22,303 bases of DNA from Thiobacillus sp. (GTDB lineage Bacteria > Pseudomonadota > Gammaproteobacteria > Burkholderiales > Thiobacillaceae): contig JADMKH010000086.1 in the NCBI GenBank assembly GCA_018780025.1, positions 1 through 22,303 of the forward strand, given 5' to 3'. The notes beneath the pieces are model-generated. The model saw only the letters and a list, made by a program, of their open reading frames with translations, was not told the origin of the DNA and searched no databases. Positions 21,502-22,303 of the stretch are shown piece after piece. A program made the position numbers and the translations under genes. Within the stretch, counting starts at the first letter, position 1. The number at the start of each line of letters is the position of its first letter.

Positions 21502-22303
21502 ATGCATCTGCACATTCTCGGTATTTGCGGCACCTTCATGGGCGGACTCGCCGCGATTGCCCGCGCCGCCGGCCACACCGTCACCGGCTGCGATGCCAAC
21601 GTCTACCCGCCGATGTCCGACCAGTTGCGCGCCCTCGGCATCGAGTTGATCGAAGGCTGGGACGCCAGCCAGATCGACCGCAATCCCGATATGTTCGTAA
21701 TCGGCAACGTGGTCACTCGCGGCAACCCGCTGATGGAAGCCATTCTTGAGCGCAACCTGCCCTACACCTCCGGCCCGCAATGGCTGGCCGACAACGTGCT
21801 GCACGACAAATGGGTGCTGGCCGTCGCGGGCACCCACGGCAAAACCACCACCTCAGCCATGCTGGCGTGGATACTCGACGACGCCAACCTGCGGCCCGGC
21901 TTTCTGGTCGGCGGCATCCCGCAGAATTTCGGCATGTCCGCGCGGCTCACCGACAGCCCCTTCTTCGTCATCGAAGCCGACGAATACGACACCGCCTTCT
22001 TCGACAAGCGCTCCAAGTTCGTCCACTACCGGCCACGCAGCGTCATTCTCAACAACCTGGAATACGACCACGCCGACATCTTTCCGGATCTCGCCGCCAT
22101 CGAGACCCAGTTCCACCACCTGATTCGCACCGTCCCCGGCAACGGCCTCATCGTCGCCAACGGCACCGATGCCAACCTCGACCGCGTGTTCGAGCGTGGC
22201 CTGTGGACCCCGGTCGAGCGCTTCGGCAGCGTGGGCGGCTGGACCGCCGGCGAAGTCGATGCCAACGGCCACTTCGACGTCTTCTTCAACAGCACCCTGC
22301 AGG
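21502..22303 (+). CDS. mpl: UDP-N-acetylmuramate:L-Ala-gamma-D-Glu-meso-DAP ligase Mpl (partial, C-terminus outside window)
   Basis: Mpl attaches recycled murein tripeptide to UDP-MurNAc, returning it to peptidoglycan synthesis. The 267 visible residues open with MHLHILGICGTFMGGLAAIA, the family's characteristic nucleotide-binding start with the GTFMGG sequence that separates Mpl from MurC. The Mur-ligase ATP loop AVAGTHGKTTTSAML follows at about 112-126. FVIEADEYDTAFFDKRSKF and the NNLEYDHADIF segment are typical of Mpl. The remaining C-terminal lobe is beyond the window. The start has only a distant GGGA as ribosome site. It follows the hybrid kinase by 53 nt with no terminator seen between them. 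Confidence 0.96.
   Translation, partial: MHLHILGICGTFMGGLAAIARAAGHTVTGCDANVYPPMSDQLRALGIELIEGWDASQIDRNPDMFVIGNVVTRGNPLMEAILERNLPYTSGPQWLADNVLHDKWVLAVAGTHGKTTTSAMLAWILDDANLRPGFLVGGIPQNFGMSARLTDSPFFVIEADEYDTAFFDKRSKFVHYRPRSVILNNLEYDHADIFPDLAAIETQFHHLIRTVPGNGLIVANGTDANLDRVFERGLWTPVERFGSVGGWTAGEVDANGHFDVFFNSTLQ

Noticed and set aside
1..22303. CRISPR array, tRNA, rRNA, insertion sequence, integrase or phage genes
   Set aside because: No regularly spaced repeats, no cloverleaf-like or rRNA segments, and no transposase or recombinase motifs were seen on either strand.

Overview
The window is chromosomal DNA from a GC-rich betaproteobacterium, most likely a sulfur-oxidising relative of Thiobacillus or Sulfuricella. 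This rests on protein-family recognition and gene order: a pilGHIJ twitching cluster, rubredoxin-thiD-thiE-hemL, cutA-dsbD, and a hemCDXY operon. A DsrS-like gene points to sulfur oxidation. Almost all of it is core genome. I see no tRNA, rRNA, insertion sequence, phage gene, toxin-antitoxin pair or CRISPR array, and no gene-free stretch longer than about 185 bases.

Layout. Bases 1-2620 (minus strand) hold pilG, pilH, pilI and the 5' part of pilJ, the front end of the Pil-Chp chemosensory system that controls type IV pili. A hairpin terminator (2748-2776) separates them from an unrecognised exported protein (2804-3709). Rubredoxin (minus) faces thiD-thiE-hemL (plus), which covers thiamine pyrimidine phosphorylation, thiamine phosphate synthesis and the aminomutase that makes 5-aminolevulinate. 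A short ACACAGAGG inverted element follows hemL, then a DsrS-like gene. A truncated Tat-exported transglutaminase-like gene (8180-8524) runs tail-to-tail into the end of dsbD.

Bases 8496-13550 hold the cutA-dsbD operon (minus), fxsA starting head-to-head with cutA, an atypical SDR/epimerase (minus), and a divergently transcribed 2Fe-2S flavin reductase. The reductase and SDR share a spacer with two clear inverted repeats. The DsbD is unusual: it has two tandem periplasmic alpha domains, each with its own cysteine pair. Bases 13627-18174 (minus) hold hemC-hemD-hemX-hemY, with stop/start overlaps at every junction, followed by an exported DUF302 protein. The hem genes take porphobilinogen to uroporphyrinogen III and add two membrane proteins linked to haem synthesis; together with hemL, two parts of the tetrapyrrole pathway lie within about 12 kb.

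Bases 18268-21448 (plus) hold an exported thioredoxin-fold protein with a CHYC site, then a LuxR-type response regulator paired with a hybrid histidine kinase. The window ends inside mpl, a murein-peptide recycling ligase.

I did not find a convincing new multigene system. The points most worth following are the double-alpha DsbD, the decayed transglutaminase-like gene, the operator-like palindrome at 12468-12484, the start-to-start cutA/fxsA arrangement, and the two exported DUF302 or DUF302-like proteins.
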